Below, piece by piece: positions 7,451 through 14,956 of a DNA stretch of 32,228 nucleotides; the first letter of the stretch is position 1; each line of letters begins with the position of its first letter. The notes under the pieces are model-generated. The model saw only the letters and a list, made by a program, of their open reading frames with translations, was not told the origin of the DNA and did no database searches. The translations under genes and the position numbers were made by a program. The DNA comes from Cyclobacteriaceae bacterium (GTDB lineage Bacteria > Bacteroidota > Bacteroidia > Cytophagales > Cyclobacteriaceae), in the NCBI GenBank assembly GCA_018224645.1, contig JAGTVG010000185.1, positions 1 to 32,228 of the forward strand, read 5' to 3'.

Positions 7451-8343
7451 TTACGACTCTGCAGCAGGGAAGTCTTAACCGATTCATCCGAACCTTCGAA
7501 CGAACGGTCCTCCACTTCAACACAACAGGGACCACGGTATCCAACATCTGTAAGTGCTGAGAAAAAATAACTCCAACGGACATCCCCGAGGCCGGGAATT
7601 TTGGGGGAATGGTATTGATTGGGGTAGCCCATAATCCCGAACCGGTTCAGCTTGTCCCTGTGGATCTTCACGTCCTTCAAATGGATATGATGGAGTCTGT
7701 CCTTAAAATCATAGATCGGCTGGACTTCGTCCATATGCTGCCAGATGAAATGGGATGGGTCATAGTTCAGGCCGAAATTTGCATTTGGAATGATGTTGAA
7801 CATTTTATCCCATATATCCGGCGTGGTAGCCAGGTTTTTACCGCCGGGCCATTCATCCCGGGTGAAGATCATCGGACAGTTCTCAATCCCGATATTGATA
7901 CCCATTTTTTCAGCATACGCGATCACCGGCGGCCACTTTTCCCTGAACATGGCCAGATTATCTTCAACTGTCCTTGAGGGATCCCTTCCGATAAAGGTGG
8001 TCATGGTCCCTATTTCCAGTTTTGCTGAAGCCTCGATCACCTTTCTGATATGTTCGAATGCTGTTTCCGCAGTTTTCAGATCAGGATCAAGGGCATTGGG
8101 ATAATATCCAAGACTTGAAATATAAACACCTTTTTCCCTGAGAAAATTTTTGATCTCCCCTGTTTTACGGTCGTCCAGCTCGTCAACATTGATATGGGTC
8201 ACGCCGGCATAACGGCGTTCGGCCTTTCCTCTCGGCCAGCACATGATCTCAACACATTTGAATCGGTTTTCGGAGGCAAAGGTGATCACTTCCTCAAAAC
8301 TTTTTTCGGCCATGACGGCACTGACAAATCCTAAATCAAGCAT
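7423..8343 (-). CDS. Sugar phosphate isomerase/epimerase, xylose-isomerase-like TIM barrel (cytosolic)
   Basis: A 306-residue TIM-barrel protein without a signal peptide. It keeps the full set of likely divalent-metal ligands: a glutamate in GIENCP (about residue 152), an aspartate in NYDPSHF (about 193), a histidine in HHIHLKDV (about 217) and a glutamate in CCVEVEDRSFEG (about 277). This is the active-site layout of family members that isomerise or epimerise sugars. Its start lies 13 bp after the stop of the sulfatase gene at 8357-9910, indicating an operon with the two sulfatases. The likely role is handling of the desulfated sugar or its oxidised derivative in the cytoplasm. The substrate is unknown. 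Confidence 0.9.
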   Translation of the reverse strand: MLDLGFVSAVMAEKSFEEVITFASENRFKCVEIMCWPRGKAERRYAGVTHINVDELDDRKTGEIKNFLREKGVYISSLGYYPNALDPDLKTAETAFEHIRKVIEASAKLEIGTMTTFIGRDPSRTVEDNLAMFREKWPPVIAYAEKMGINIGIENCPMIFTRDEWPGGKNLATTPDIWDKMFNIIPNANFGLNYDPSHFIWQHMDEVQPIYDFKDRLHHIHLKDVKIHRDKLNRFGIMGYPNQYHSPKIPGLGDVRWSYFFSALTDVGYRGPCCVEVEDRSFEGSDESVKTSLLQSRNYLNQFFIL

Positions 8344-8356
8344 ATTTTATTGTAGT

Positions 8357-9910
8357 TTAAAATTGAAACGTATCTTCCTGATAAAATTTATCATTTTCGA
8401 GCAGCTGCTGAAGCGAATCGATGATAACCCGGTAACGGGGTGAACCAATGGAATTTTTCATTTCACCCGGATCCTCTTCGAGGTCATAAAATTCCCACGC
8501 ATCGATATCATTGTAAAAATGGATCAGTTTATATCTGTCGGTCCGGAGGCCATAATGCCGTTTGACACTATGTGCCCCTGGATATTCATAATAATGGTAA
8601 TAAACATATTCTCTCCAGTCCTTCACCTTGCTATCGTTGAATAAGGGCATCAGCGAGCTGCCATGCCCGTATCCTTCGTCGACACCGGTGATATCGATAA
8701 AGGTAGCGGCAAAATCAAGGTTCTGTACCAGATTCTCATTAACCATTCCAGGCTCGATCCTACCAGGAAATCTCATCAAAAGCGGAGTTCTCAGTGATTC
8801 CTCATACATGAACCGTTTATCGAACCATCCATGTTCACCCAGGTAAAAACCCTGATCGGACGTATAGACTACGAGGGTATTTTCTGACAGACCAAGGACA
8901 TCCAGTTCATCCAGCACCCGGCCAACATTATCATCGACGGAAACGATACAACGCAGGTAATCCTTGATATAACGCTGATATTTCCAAAGTGCCCTTTCCT
9001 TATCAGTCATTTCTGCCTTGAGGTAGGATTCATTCAAAGGATCGTAATGGGCATCCCAGACTTTTTTCTGTTCCCCGGTCATTAATTTGCCATAATGCCA
9101 GGCATATCCCCTTTCGTCCCAGTTTTCCGGATCGGGGTCGTCCGGTCTGATCTTCAGGTCCCAGGCATCCGTCATATCGGCAGCAATTTCCATTTCCTGT
9201 TCCCGGGCGGCGGCAGACCGGCTTATATAATCATCGAAATAGTTATCTGGAACAGGAAGATCCCGGTCATTAAAAAGTGCGAGGTGTTGCAGGTTGGGCA
9301 TCCAGTTCCGGTGCGGGGCCTTATGATGAAGCAACAGGCAGAAGGGCTTTTCCCCCACCCGCATCCGGAGCCAGGATAAGGCAATGTCGGTTGTCAGGTC
9401 GGTTACATATCCTTTCATCTGGACTGTATCTTCCTCGGTGATGAAGAAAGGATTGTAATATTCTCCCTGATCGCGCAGGATCTGGTAATGGGAAAAACCT
9501 GCTGGCCGGGATTTCAGATGCCATTTACCGATTACGGCAGTTTCATAACCCGCTTCACCCAGCCTTTTGATAAACGTATCCTGTGCCCCGTCAAAGGGCA
9601 GGGCATTGTCAAACACTCCGTTTGCATAACTATGTTTGCCGGTGAGCAGAACAGCCCTGGAAGGGGCGCAGATCGAATTGGTCACAAATGCATTTTTAAA
9701 CAGGATCCCTTCATTCGCGAGGCGGTCGATATTGGGCGTCTTGATCAGGTGGTCACTATATGCACTGATGGCCTGATATGCATGATCGTCGGACATGATA
9801 AAAACAATATTGGGTTTTTCAGGAACATCATCATTATATGCAGCACAGCAGGTCAGAAATATTAGTGCCGGCAGTAACAGCAAGCAGATAAAAAATTGAT
9901 TATTTTTCAT
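8357..9910 (-). CDS. Type I sulfatase, predicted lipoprotein
   Basis: A sulfatase of about 517 residues that should remove sulfate esters from a sugar at the cell surface or in the periplasm. The start is placed at the ATG at 9910, because this gives a clean lipoprotein signal (MKNNQFFICLLLLPALIFLTCC); an in-frame ATG at 9976 would add 22 unlikely residues. The formylglycine motif is CAPSR at residues 81-85 and the metal-binding start is MSDDH (about 39-43). The conserved TSDQGFYLGEHGWFDKR block supports the calcium site and general acid/base region. This block recalls GlcNAc-6-sulfatase-like members of sulfatase family S1, but the subfamily is uncertain. It sits between a second sulfatase and the TIM-barrel isomerase in one minus-strand operon. 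Confidence 0.92.
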   Translation of the reverse strand: MKNNQFFICLLLLPALIFLTCCAAYNDDVPEKPNIVFIMSDDHAYQAISAYSDHLIKTPNIDRLANEGILFKNAFVTNSICAPSRAVLLTGKHSYANGVFDNALPFDGAQDTFIKRLGEAGYETAVIGKWHLKSRPAGFSHYQILRDQGEYYNPFFITEEDTVQMKGYVTDLTTDIALSWLRMRVGEKPFCLLLHHKAPHRNWMPNLQHLALFNDRDLPVPDNYFDDYISRSAAAREQEMEIAADMTDAWDLKIRPDDPDPENWDERGYAWHYGKLMTGEQKKVWDAHYDPLNESYLKAEMTDKERALWKYQRYIKDYLRCIVSVDDNVGRVLDELDVLGLSENTLVVYTSDQGFYLGEHGWFDKRFMYEESLRTPLLMRFPGRIEPGMVNENLVQNLDFAATFIDITGVDEGYGHGSSLMPLFNDSKVKDWREYVYYHYYEYPGAHSVKRHYGLRTDRYKLIHFYNDIDAWEFYDLEEDPGEMKNSIGSPRYRVIIDSLQQLLENDKFYQEDTFQF

Positions 9911-10012
9911 GTTTTTATCGATCCTCATTTCCCCCAATTTAAAATTTATTCGATACTTAATAAAAGCCTGAAGCATTTATTGATTCTATGGGAGAAAAAA
10001 TGTCAGGCTGAT

Positions 10013-11608
10013 TCAATCCAATTTTTCCTGTTCAAAATCGGTTTCGTTCACCCATCCTGCCTCGGCTCCTTCACCGGACATATACCGTTCGTAAAAATTC
10101 CTGTCCGATTCATTTGAATACAGATACTGGTCGAAAACGTCGCCGTCGCCGATGCTCCTCGGATCCTCCTGCTGTTCGAGCTTCCGGGCCAGTTCGAGTT
10201 TCATCTGGTCTTTTATTTCCGCATATCGCGACTGGGAAGCCAGGTTAACCATACATTCCGGATCTTCTTCAATATTGTATAACTCTTCTTCCGGATGTCT
10301 GCCGAAATTCAAATTCCAGTATTGGCTGCTGCCATGGAATCTTCGTTCATTGAGGATCCATGTTTTGGTTGGACTGCCGTCGGTGTTCAAATAGCCTGTT
10401 TCCGGATTCCCTGCCGGCCAGCGGTCCGGTTTAAAATTCATCAGGTAGAGGTAGCCGTCCCTGATGATCCCCCTGACCGGATACCCGGCATCTTCCGGAC
10501 GGCCCACGTCATGCCGTTCCTTCCCTACAAGTACAAAGTTTCTTTCAGAACAAACCATCCCGGTCTGATCGGCCCGGAAAATATCTGTGAAGCTCTTTCC
10601 GGTGATTGGCTGCATGCCGGACTCTTCCTGGTTTATTCCCGCCAGTTCGAGGAATGTGGGTGCAAAGTCAATAAAGCTGATGATATCTCTGATTTCTCTG
10701 CCTGGATTGTGAATGCCTTTCTCCCACATGATTGCCAGGGGAAGATGGTTTGAGTATTCATATACCTGCCCCTTTACCCGGGGAAAGGGCATTCCATTAT
10801 CAGCGGTTACCACCACAAGCGTATTGGCAAACTCACCCCGTTCTTCCAGCAACGTCAGCATTTTTTCAAGGTGCTTGTCAAACCATTCGATCTCGTAGGC
10901 ATAATCCAGCAGGTCTGTCCTTACCGTATCGTTGTCCGGCCAGAAATTAGGGACCCGGTCAATTTCATCCAGTCTTTTCCCTCCCTTACGGATGCCTGCC
11001 TGCCATTCATAGGAACGATGAGGTTCAGTAGATCCATACCAGAAACAGAAGGGAGTGTTTTCCGGTAAGCTGTCCAGGAATACCCTGAAATTTTCAGCAT
11101 AGTCTATGGTGTTGATGAAATCCGCGGGCGGATCCAGTTTTATCCCGTTGAAAGGAATTCCCGTCAGTTGTCTGCGGTTTCCCTGGCTGTCAAGGGCAAC
11201 GCCGGGTCCCCATCCTTTGGCCGTATAGCCCACGAAATATCCATTATCCGAGAGGGATTCGGCATAGGTCCTGAATTTCTGGGGGAAAAAAGGCCAGTGG
11301 TTGGCGGCCTCCTCGAGCTGCCAGGAATTCCGGCCGGTCAGGATGCAGGACCGGGAGGGGGCGCATTTAGCGTTCGGGGTATAACAATTCTTGAACAGCA
11401 GGCCTTCACGGGCAACCCGGTCAAAAGCAGGTGTCCTGATCCAGTCCGTTCCATAGGCACCCATATGGGGATAGGAAGCATCGTCTGCGATGGCGAATAG
11501 AATGTTGGGCCGATCCTCAGGGTTACCTGTTTCGGGTGAGCATGAAACCCATAAAAGAAAGAGAAATATGCAGATGAAGCGATTGAAAAATATTGATTTA
11601 TGGTTCAT
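10013..11608 (-). CDS. Type I sulfatase, N-sulfoglucosamine sulfohydrolase-like lipoprotein
   Basis: A 531-residue sulfatase with a lipoprotein signal ending in LLWVSC (cysteine at about residue 23). The formylglycine motif is CAPSR at residues 82-86, in the context [19 protein letters not shown], which resembles heparan N-sulfatase (sulfamidase)-like proteins. The metal-binding [15 protein letters not shown] segment is at about 39-53, and the late [15 protein letters not shown] block is conserved in that group. It is the first gene of a minus-strand operon, 102 bp upstream of the next sulfatase, and is divergent from the sugar permease. Its maturation needs a formylglycine-generating enzyme or anaerobic sulfatase maturase, neither of which is in this window. 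Confidence 0.92.
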   Translation of the reverse strand: MNHKSIFFNRFICIFLFLLWVSCSPETGNPEDRPNILFAIADDASYPHMGAYGTDWIRTPAFDRVAREGLLFKNCYTPNAKCAPSRSCILTGRNSWQLEEAANHWPFFPQKFRTYAESLSDNGYFVGYTAKGWGPGVALDSQGNRRQLTGIPFNGIKLDPPADFINTIDYAENFRVFLDSLPENTPFCFWYGSTEPHRSYEWQAGIRKGGKRLDEIDRVPNFWPDNDTVRTDLLDYAYEIEWFDKHLEKMLTLLEERGEFANTLVVVTADNGMPFPRVKGQVYEYSNHLPLAIMWEKGIHNPGREIRDIISFIDFAPTFLELAGINQEESGMQPITGKSFTDIFRADQTGMVCSERNFVLVGKERHDVGRPEDAGYPVRGIIRDGYLYLMNFKPDRWPAGNPETGYLNTDGSPTKTWILNERRFHGSSQYWNLNFGRHPEEELYNIEEDPECMVNLASQSRYAEIKDQMKLELARKLEQQEDPRSIGDGDVFDQYLYSNESDRNFYERYMSGEGAEAGWVNETDFEQEKLD

Positions 11609-11886
11609 GATTTATACGGTATATGATTAAGCTAAAAGATCGATGTTGCACGGAAGTTAAAAATACCCAAAATATGATTTCAGTTCAAAGATCAAGGTAG
11701 AAATTAGTCCCCGAACTCGAGGCTGCAGATGTCATCTATCCAAGGGATGACATCTGCAGTATGAGTTGGAGCCATCCCATGAGTTTGTTTAACGGCTTTT
11801 ATGAAAGTATTTCTAAAATAATTAAATTGCCTGGCGTTCCGGTAATTTTTTGATCCGGACCGGCAGATTTTTTTAACAGCCTTACA
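11609..11886. promoter_or_regulatory. Divergent promoter region between sulfatase operon and sugar permease
   Basis: This 278-base region must hold the promoters of both the sulfatase operon (minus) and the permease (plus). It contains a perfect 14-bp inverted repeat, annotated separately, and two direct copies of ATGAGTT at 11761 and 11779. I could not fix a -33/-7 promoter pair. The role is inferred from orientation. Confidence 0.45.
11723..11759. repeat. Perfect 14-bp inverted repeat with 9-base loop
   Basis: CTGCAGATGTCATC at 11723-11736 is exactly complementary to GATGACATCTGCAG at 11746-11759. The element lies in a divergent promoter region rather than between gene ends, and no T run follows it, so a terminator is unlikely. 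It could be an operator, an attenuator in a leader, or a copy of an interspersed REP-like palindrome. Confidence 0.85.
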
Positions 11887-13164
11887 ATGGAAAATATTAA
11901 AACCTCAAGAAGAAGTTATTATAAAGTAGGACTGGTGATCCTGATATTCTTTGTCATCTCCTTTTTCACCAATATCCTCGGAGCGCTCAATCCCAGCGTA
12001 TCCGAAAGTTACAATCTCACCAAGACCATGGCAGGATTTCTGCCTTTTTCATTTTTTATTGCCTATGGGGTGATGTCCATTCCATCGGGTTTCCTGGTGG
12101 AAAAATACAAGGAAAAAAAGATGCTGCTCCTGGCATTTCTGCTGAGTCTGATCGGGGCGCTTGTATTTGCCAGTTTCCCGGCCTTCCGGGTCTATATGAT
12201 CTCCCTGTTCACCATCGGGGCTGGTATGGCCATGCTGCAGGTGATCATCAATCCGCTGCTTAGGGTCGCGGGCGGGGAAGAAAATTTCGCCTTTTTTTCA
12301 GTGCTGGCCCAGCTTGTTTTCGGTTCGGCTTCCTTTGTCAGCCCTAAAATGTATTCCTGGGTGGTGTTGAATGTGCACGGGAAAAATGAAGGCAGTGGCG
12401 GGTTGGCTGGCCTGTTGAACAGCCTGACCCCTTCTGATTTATCCTGGGCGGCCGTTTACTGGATTTTTGCCATCATCAGCCTGGCGATGATCCTCCTGAT
12501 TGTGATGACGCGTTTCCCCAAGGTGGAACTCAGGGAAGACGAACGGGTAGGGACCAGGGCAAGTTATCTTGACCTTTTCAAAAACAAATTTGTGATCCTT
12601 TTTTTCCTGGGAATATTCGCTTATGTCGGGACCGAACAGGGAGTATCCTACTGGATGTCACGGTTTCTGGCCGACTATCATGGCTATGACTATGAGACAA
12701 CCGGTGCCAATGCGGTAGCCAATTTCTGGGGACTGATGACGATCGGGGGAATTCTTGGGCTTGTGTTGCTGAAACTTTTCGACAGCAAGGTGATCCTCCG
12801 CTGGTTCACCTTCATCAGCATGATCTGTCTCCTGCTGGGATTATTTGGTCCGCGAAATATTTCACTTTATGCTTTCCCGGCCGTCGGATTTTTCATGTCG
12901 GTGATGTATCCGATCATCATTTCCCTTGCCCTGAATTCGGTGGATAAACATCATGGCTCTTTTGCCGGTATCCTGATGACCGGGATCATGGGTGGAGCGG
13001 TTGTCCAGCTGTTGATCGGCGGCCTGGCTGACCTGATCTCCCTGAAAGTGGGAATGATGTTCAACCTGGTAACCATGGGTTATATTTTCAGCATTGGAAT
13101 CTGGGCAAAACCATTGATCCGGAATAAGGTAATCACGCTGGGGAAGAAAAAGTCAGTAGCGTAA
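11887..13164 (+). CDS. Sugar permease of the MFS, FucP-like family
   Basis: A 425-residue inner-membrane transporter with about 12 hydrophobic segments across its length, the expected size for a sugar:proton symporter of the major facilitator superfamily. The segment GAGMAMLQVIINPLLRVAGG (about residues 114-133) is characteristic of the FucP/galactose-glucose permease group. The first transmembrane helix begins near residue 17 after a short basic N-terminus. It is divergent from the sulfatase operon and converges on a cytosolic oxidoreductase gene. It probably imports the monosaccharide released by the neighbouring periplasmic enzymes. The start has no Shine-Dalgarno. Its specificity is not evident from sequence. 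Confidence 0.92.
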   Translation: MENIKTSRRSYYKVGLVILIFFVISFFTNILGALNPSVSESYNLTKTMAGFLPFSFFIAYGVMSIPSGFLVEKYKEKKMLLLAFLLSLIGALVFASFPAFRVYMISLFTIGAGMAMLQVIINPLLRVAGGEENFAFFSVLAQLVFGSASFVSPKMYSWVVLNVHGKNEGSGGLAGLLNSLTPSDLSWAAVYWIFAIISLAMILLIVMTRFPKVELREDERVGTRASYLDLFKNKFVILFFLGIFAYVGTEQGVSYWMSRFLADYHGYDYETTGANAVANFWGLMTIGGILGLVLLKLFDSKVILRWFTFISMICLLLGLFGPRNISLYAFPAVGFFMSVMYPIIISLALNSVDKHHGSFAGILMTGIMGGAVVQLLIGGLADLISLKVGMMFNLVTMGYIFSIGIWAKPLIRNKVITLGKKKSVA

Positions 13165-13202
13165 AACTCATACCATGACTCCAGGTCATGGCATGAGTTT
13201 TA
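13162..13202. terminator. Bidirectional intrinsic terminator
   Basis: An 18-bp stem with one mismatch is formed by 13162-13179 and 13185-13202 around a 5-base loop (TCCAG). The left arm starts TAAAACTCAT and the right arm ends ATGAGTTTTA, so each strand ends in a short T run. The first three bases are the permease stop codon, and the convergent oxidoreductase ends at 13206. Position and symmetry suit termination in both directions. Confidence 0.85.
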
Positions 13203-13205
13203 CCA

Positions 13206-14351
13206 TTAAACCCTCACCCAGGCCTGTTTTTTATTGCTTTCGATAATCCTTTCACAAAGGACCAGTTCCCTTAGGCCATCCAGGAAAGTCGGATAGGTGG
13301 GATTGGATAACGTCCCGTTACGGACATCGGTATAAATTTCCTTAAAGATCTGTTTAGAGGTATCGGGAAATCCTTCGTTATGGCCACCCGGGAAAGCGAT
13401 GATCTTCCGGCTTTCCGCATCCACCAGCGAAGGATCCCGCATCAGGACCTGGTTTGGCTGGTCCCTGTGGCCGATCCAGCACTCATTCGGATTTTCAGAA
13501 TTCCAGAAAAAGGTCTGACCCGAGCCGGCGATCTCGAGGCTCAGCCTGTTCTTCCTGCCTGCTGAAGCCTGGCTTACGGTTACCACCCCTTTATTACCGT
13601 TATCAAATCTCAGCAAAACAGAAGCATAATCCTCCGTATTGATAGGAACTTCCTGGTAATCCTCAGGTTTCAATAATTTCCCGGAGTAGGTTTCAATGGG
13701 CTTCAGCGGTTTTTTCCGGTTCCTGTGAATGGTGGCAAAATCGGCCATCACCTCCACGATCTTAAGGCCGGTGATGTATTCCAGCAGATCCATCAGGTGC
13801 GAACCGATATCGGCGATGGCTTTGGATTCGCCGGATTTATCGGCCTCCAGCCGCCAGTTATAATCCGTATCGTAAAAAAGCCAGTCCTGAAGGTAGGAGC
13901 CGATGACAGAATAGATCTCTCCCAGTTCGCCTTTTTCCCTGGATGCCTTCATGTGCCTGATAAGCGGATAATACCTGATATTAAAATGAACAGCGTTTAC
14001 AAGACCGGTGCGGTCAGCCAGCTTCACCAGTTCTTCCGCCTCCCCGATGGTCATGGCCAGCGGCTTCTCGCAGACCACATGGAGTCCCTTTTGCAGGGCC
14101 GCTTTTGCCATCGGAAAGTGCAGGTTGTTGGGGGTGCAGATATGGACACACTCCAGTCCTTTATGGTTGATCAGGCCATTGAAGTCGCTGTAATAGTGAT
14201 CGACACCCAGGTCATGGGACTTTTGCCGTGCCACTTCATCTGAAAAATCAGAGATGGCCACCACTTCGATCCCGGGGATCCTTCTGAGGGCCTCCACATG
14301 GGCAGGGCCGATGAAGCCGAGGCCCGCGACGGCTGTTTTGATGGTTTTCAT
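13206..14351 (-). CDS. Gfo/Idh/MocA-family oxidoreductase (cytosolic)
   Basis: A 381-residue NAD(P)-dependent oxidoreductase without a signal peptide, in contrast to the two Tat-exported paralogues at the left of the window. The Rossmann turn is AGLGFIGPAH (about residues 9-18) and the family motif is VCEKPLAM (about 93-100). The catalytic segment is IADIGSHLMDLLEYITG (about 178-194). The C-terminal region has the FPGGHNEGF stretch frequent in cytosolic Bacteroidota members of the family. It converges on the sugar permease and is isolated on its own strand, with a long noncoding region upstream. The likely substrate is an imported sugar or keto-sugar; no more can be said. Confidence 0.92.
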   Translation of the reverse strand: MKTIKTAVAGLGFIGPAHVEALRRIPGIEVVAISDFSDEVARQKSHDLGVDHYYSDFNGLINHKGLECVHICTPNNLHFPMAKAALQKGLHVVCEKPLAMTIGEAEELVKLADRTGLVNAVHFNIRYYPLIRHMKASREKGELGEIYSVIGSYLQDWLFYDTDYNWRLEADKSGESKAIADIGSHLMDLLEYITGLKIVEVMADFATIHRNRKKPLKPIETYSGKLLKPEDYQEVPINTEDYASVLLRFDNGNKGVVTVSQASAGRKNRLSLEIAGSGQTFFWNSENPNECWIGHRDQPNQVLMRDPSLVDAESRKIIAFPGGHNEGFPDTSKQIFKEIYTDVRNGTLSNPTYPTFLDGLRELVLCERIIESNKKQAWVRV

Positions 14352-14669
14352 AGGGGGTAAAAATTGATCAAATGAGAAATTATTACAGATAGGACATTGA
14401 AAATAAATGTATTAGTTAAAGTGAATGAATGTCGAATAACCAAGAGCGAATTCCGAACATCCTGTTTCATTCTTAAGTTTCTTTTTATGGTTTTATGGAT
14501 TTTACAAATATTGATATTAATTGATTTGTTTCATCCTCCGTTTTAATGAGGATTTCACTTTTATTAATAATGGTTTCTCCTGATAATTTTTAAAACAAAT
14601 GTAACTTTCTGGGTTTTTCTTTAAAATGATTTTTATCTTATAAATGAAATCATTTTTTGATGCTACACT
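14352..14669. other. AT-rich intergenic region, including upstream region of the oxidoreductase
   Basis: These 318 bases hold no coding frame that I can support. The part nearest 14351 must include the promoter of the minus-strand oxidoreductase. A five-unit heptamer array is annotated inside at 14428-14462. The rest is strongly A+T rich with several short T runs. Confidence 0.4.
14428..14462 (+). repeat. Heptamer repeat array, left copy (five units)
   Basis: Five consecutive 7-base units, GAATGTC, GAATAAC, CAAGAGC, GAATTCC and GAACATC, share the pattern CGAANNN when read with one base offset. The middle unit is degenerate. The same unit type occurs in the opposite orientation at 14894-14949. 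Confidence 0.7.
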
Positions 14670-14838
14670 TTAAGCTTCACAACAATTTAATGCAGGTGTG
14701 GTACCTGATTTAATAAGCTGATTACTTATTTGTACTCCCACTTCACTATTCGGAAGATTATCAACCATGTCGCTGATCAATATTGCATAAATCAACTAGC
14801 CGATCTTCCAGATCGAATTTTCGTTCCTTTTTTAGCGT
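14670..14838 (-). pseudogene. Four-helix-bundle (23S rRNA intervening-sequence/S23-type) protein remnant
   Basis: Two minus-strand frames together resemble the N-terminal half of a four-helix-bundle protein of the S23 family. The first frame reads KKERKFDLEDRLVDLCN. After a frameshift near 14780-14790, the second reads DMVDNLPNSEVGVQISNQLI, then KSGTTPALNCCEA and a TAA stop at 14670-14672. The blocks LPNS...ISNQL and KSGT.PALN are signature segments of the family (usually LPNT..G..IA.QLLRSGTSPAANYGEA). The intact family is about 115-130 residues, so roughly the second half is missing. The gene has at least one frameshift, a truncation and no start codon that I can find. The call is by eye. 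Confidence 0.62.
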
Positions 14839-14893
14839 TGGTTTGAAATTTTGTGTGTTAAAAATCAGTTAATTATCTGTCTTTCGTGTCAGG

Positions 14894-14949
14894 TTCGACC
14901 TTCGACCTTCGACATTCGATGTGGGTTATTCGATATTCGATGTTCGTTA
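14894..14949 (-). repeat. Heptamer repeat array, right copy (eight units)
   Basis: Eight consecutive 7-base units run TTCGACC, TTCGACC, TTCGACA, TTCGATG, TGGGTTA, TTCGATA, TTCGATG, TTCGTTA. The fifth is degenerate. Read on the minus strand they have the pattern CGAANNN, the inverse orientation of the array at 14428-14462. The array ends 8 bases before the stop codon of the DoxX fusion gene. Such heptamers produce spurious FDIRC-type reading frames. Confidence 0.85.
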
Positions 14950-14956
14950 TTCATTT

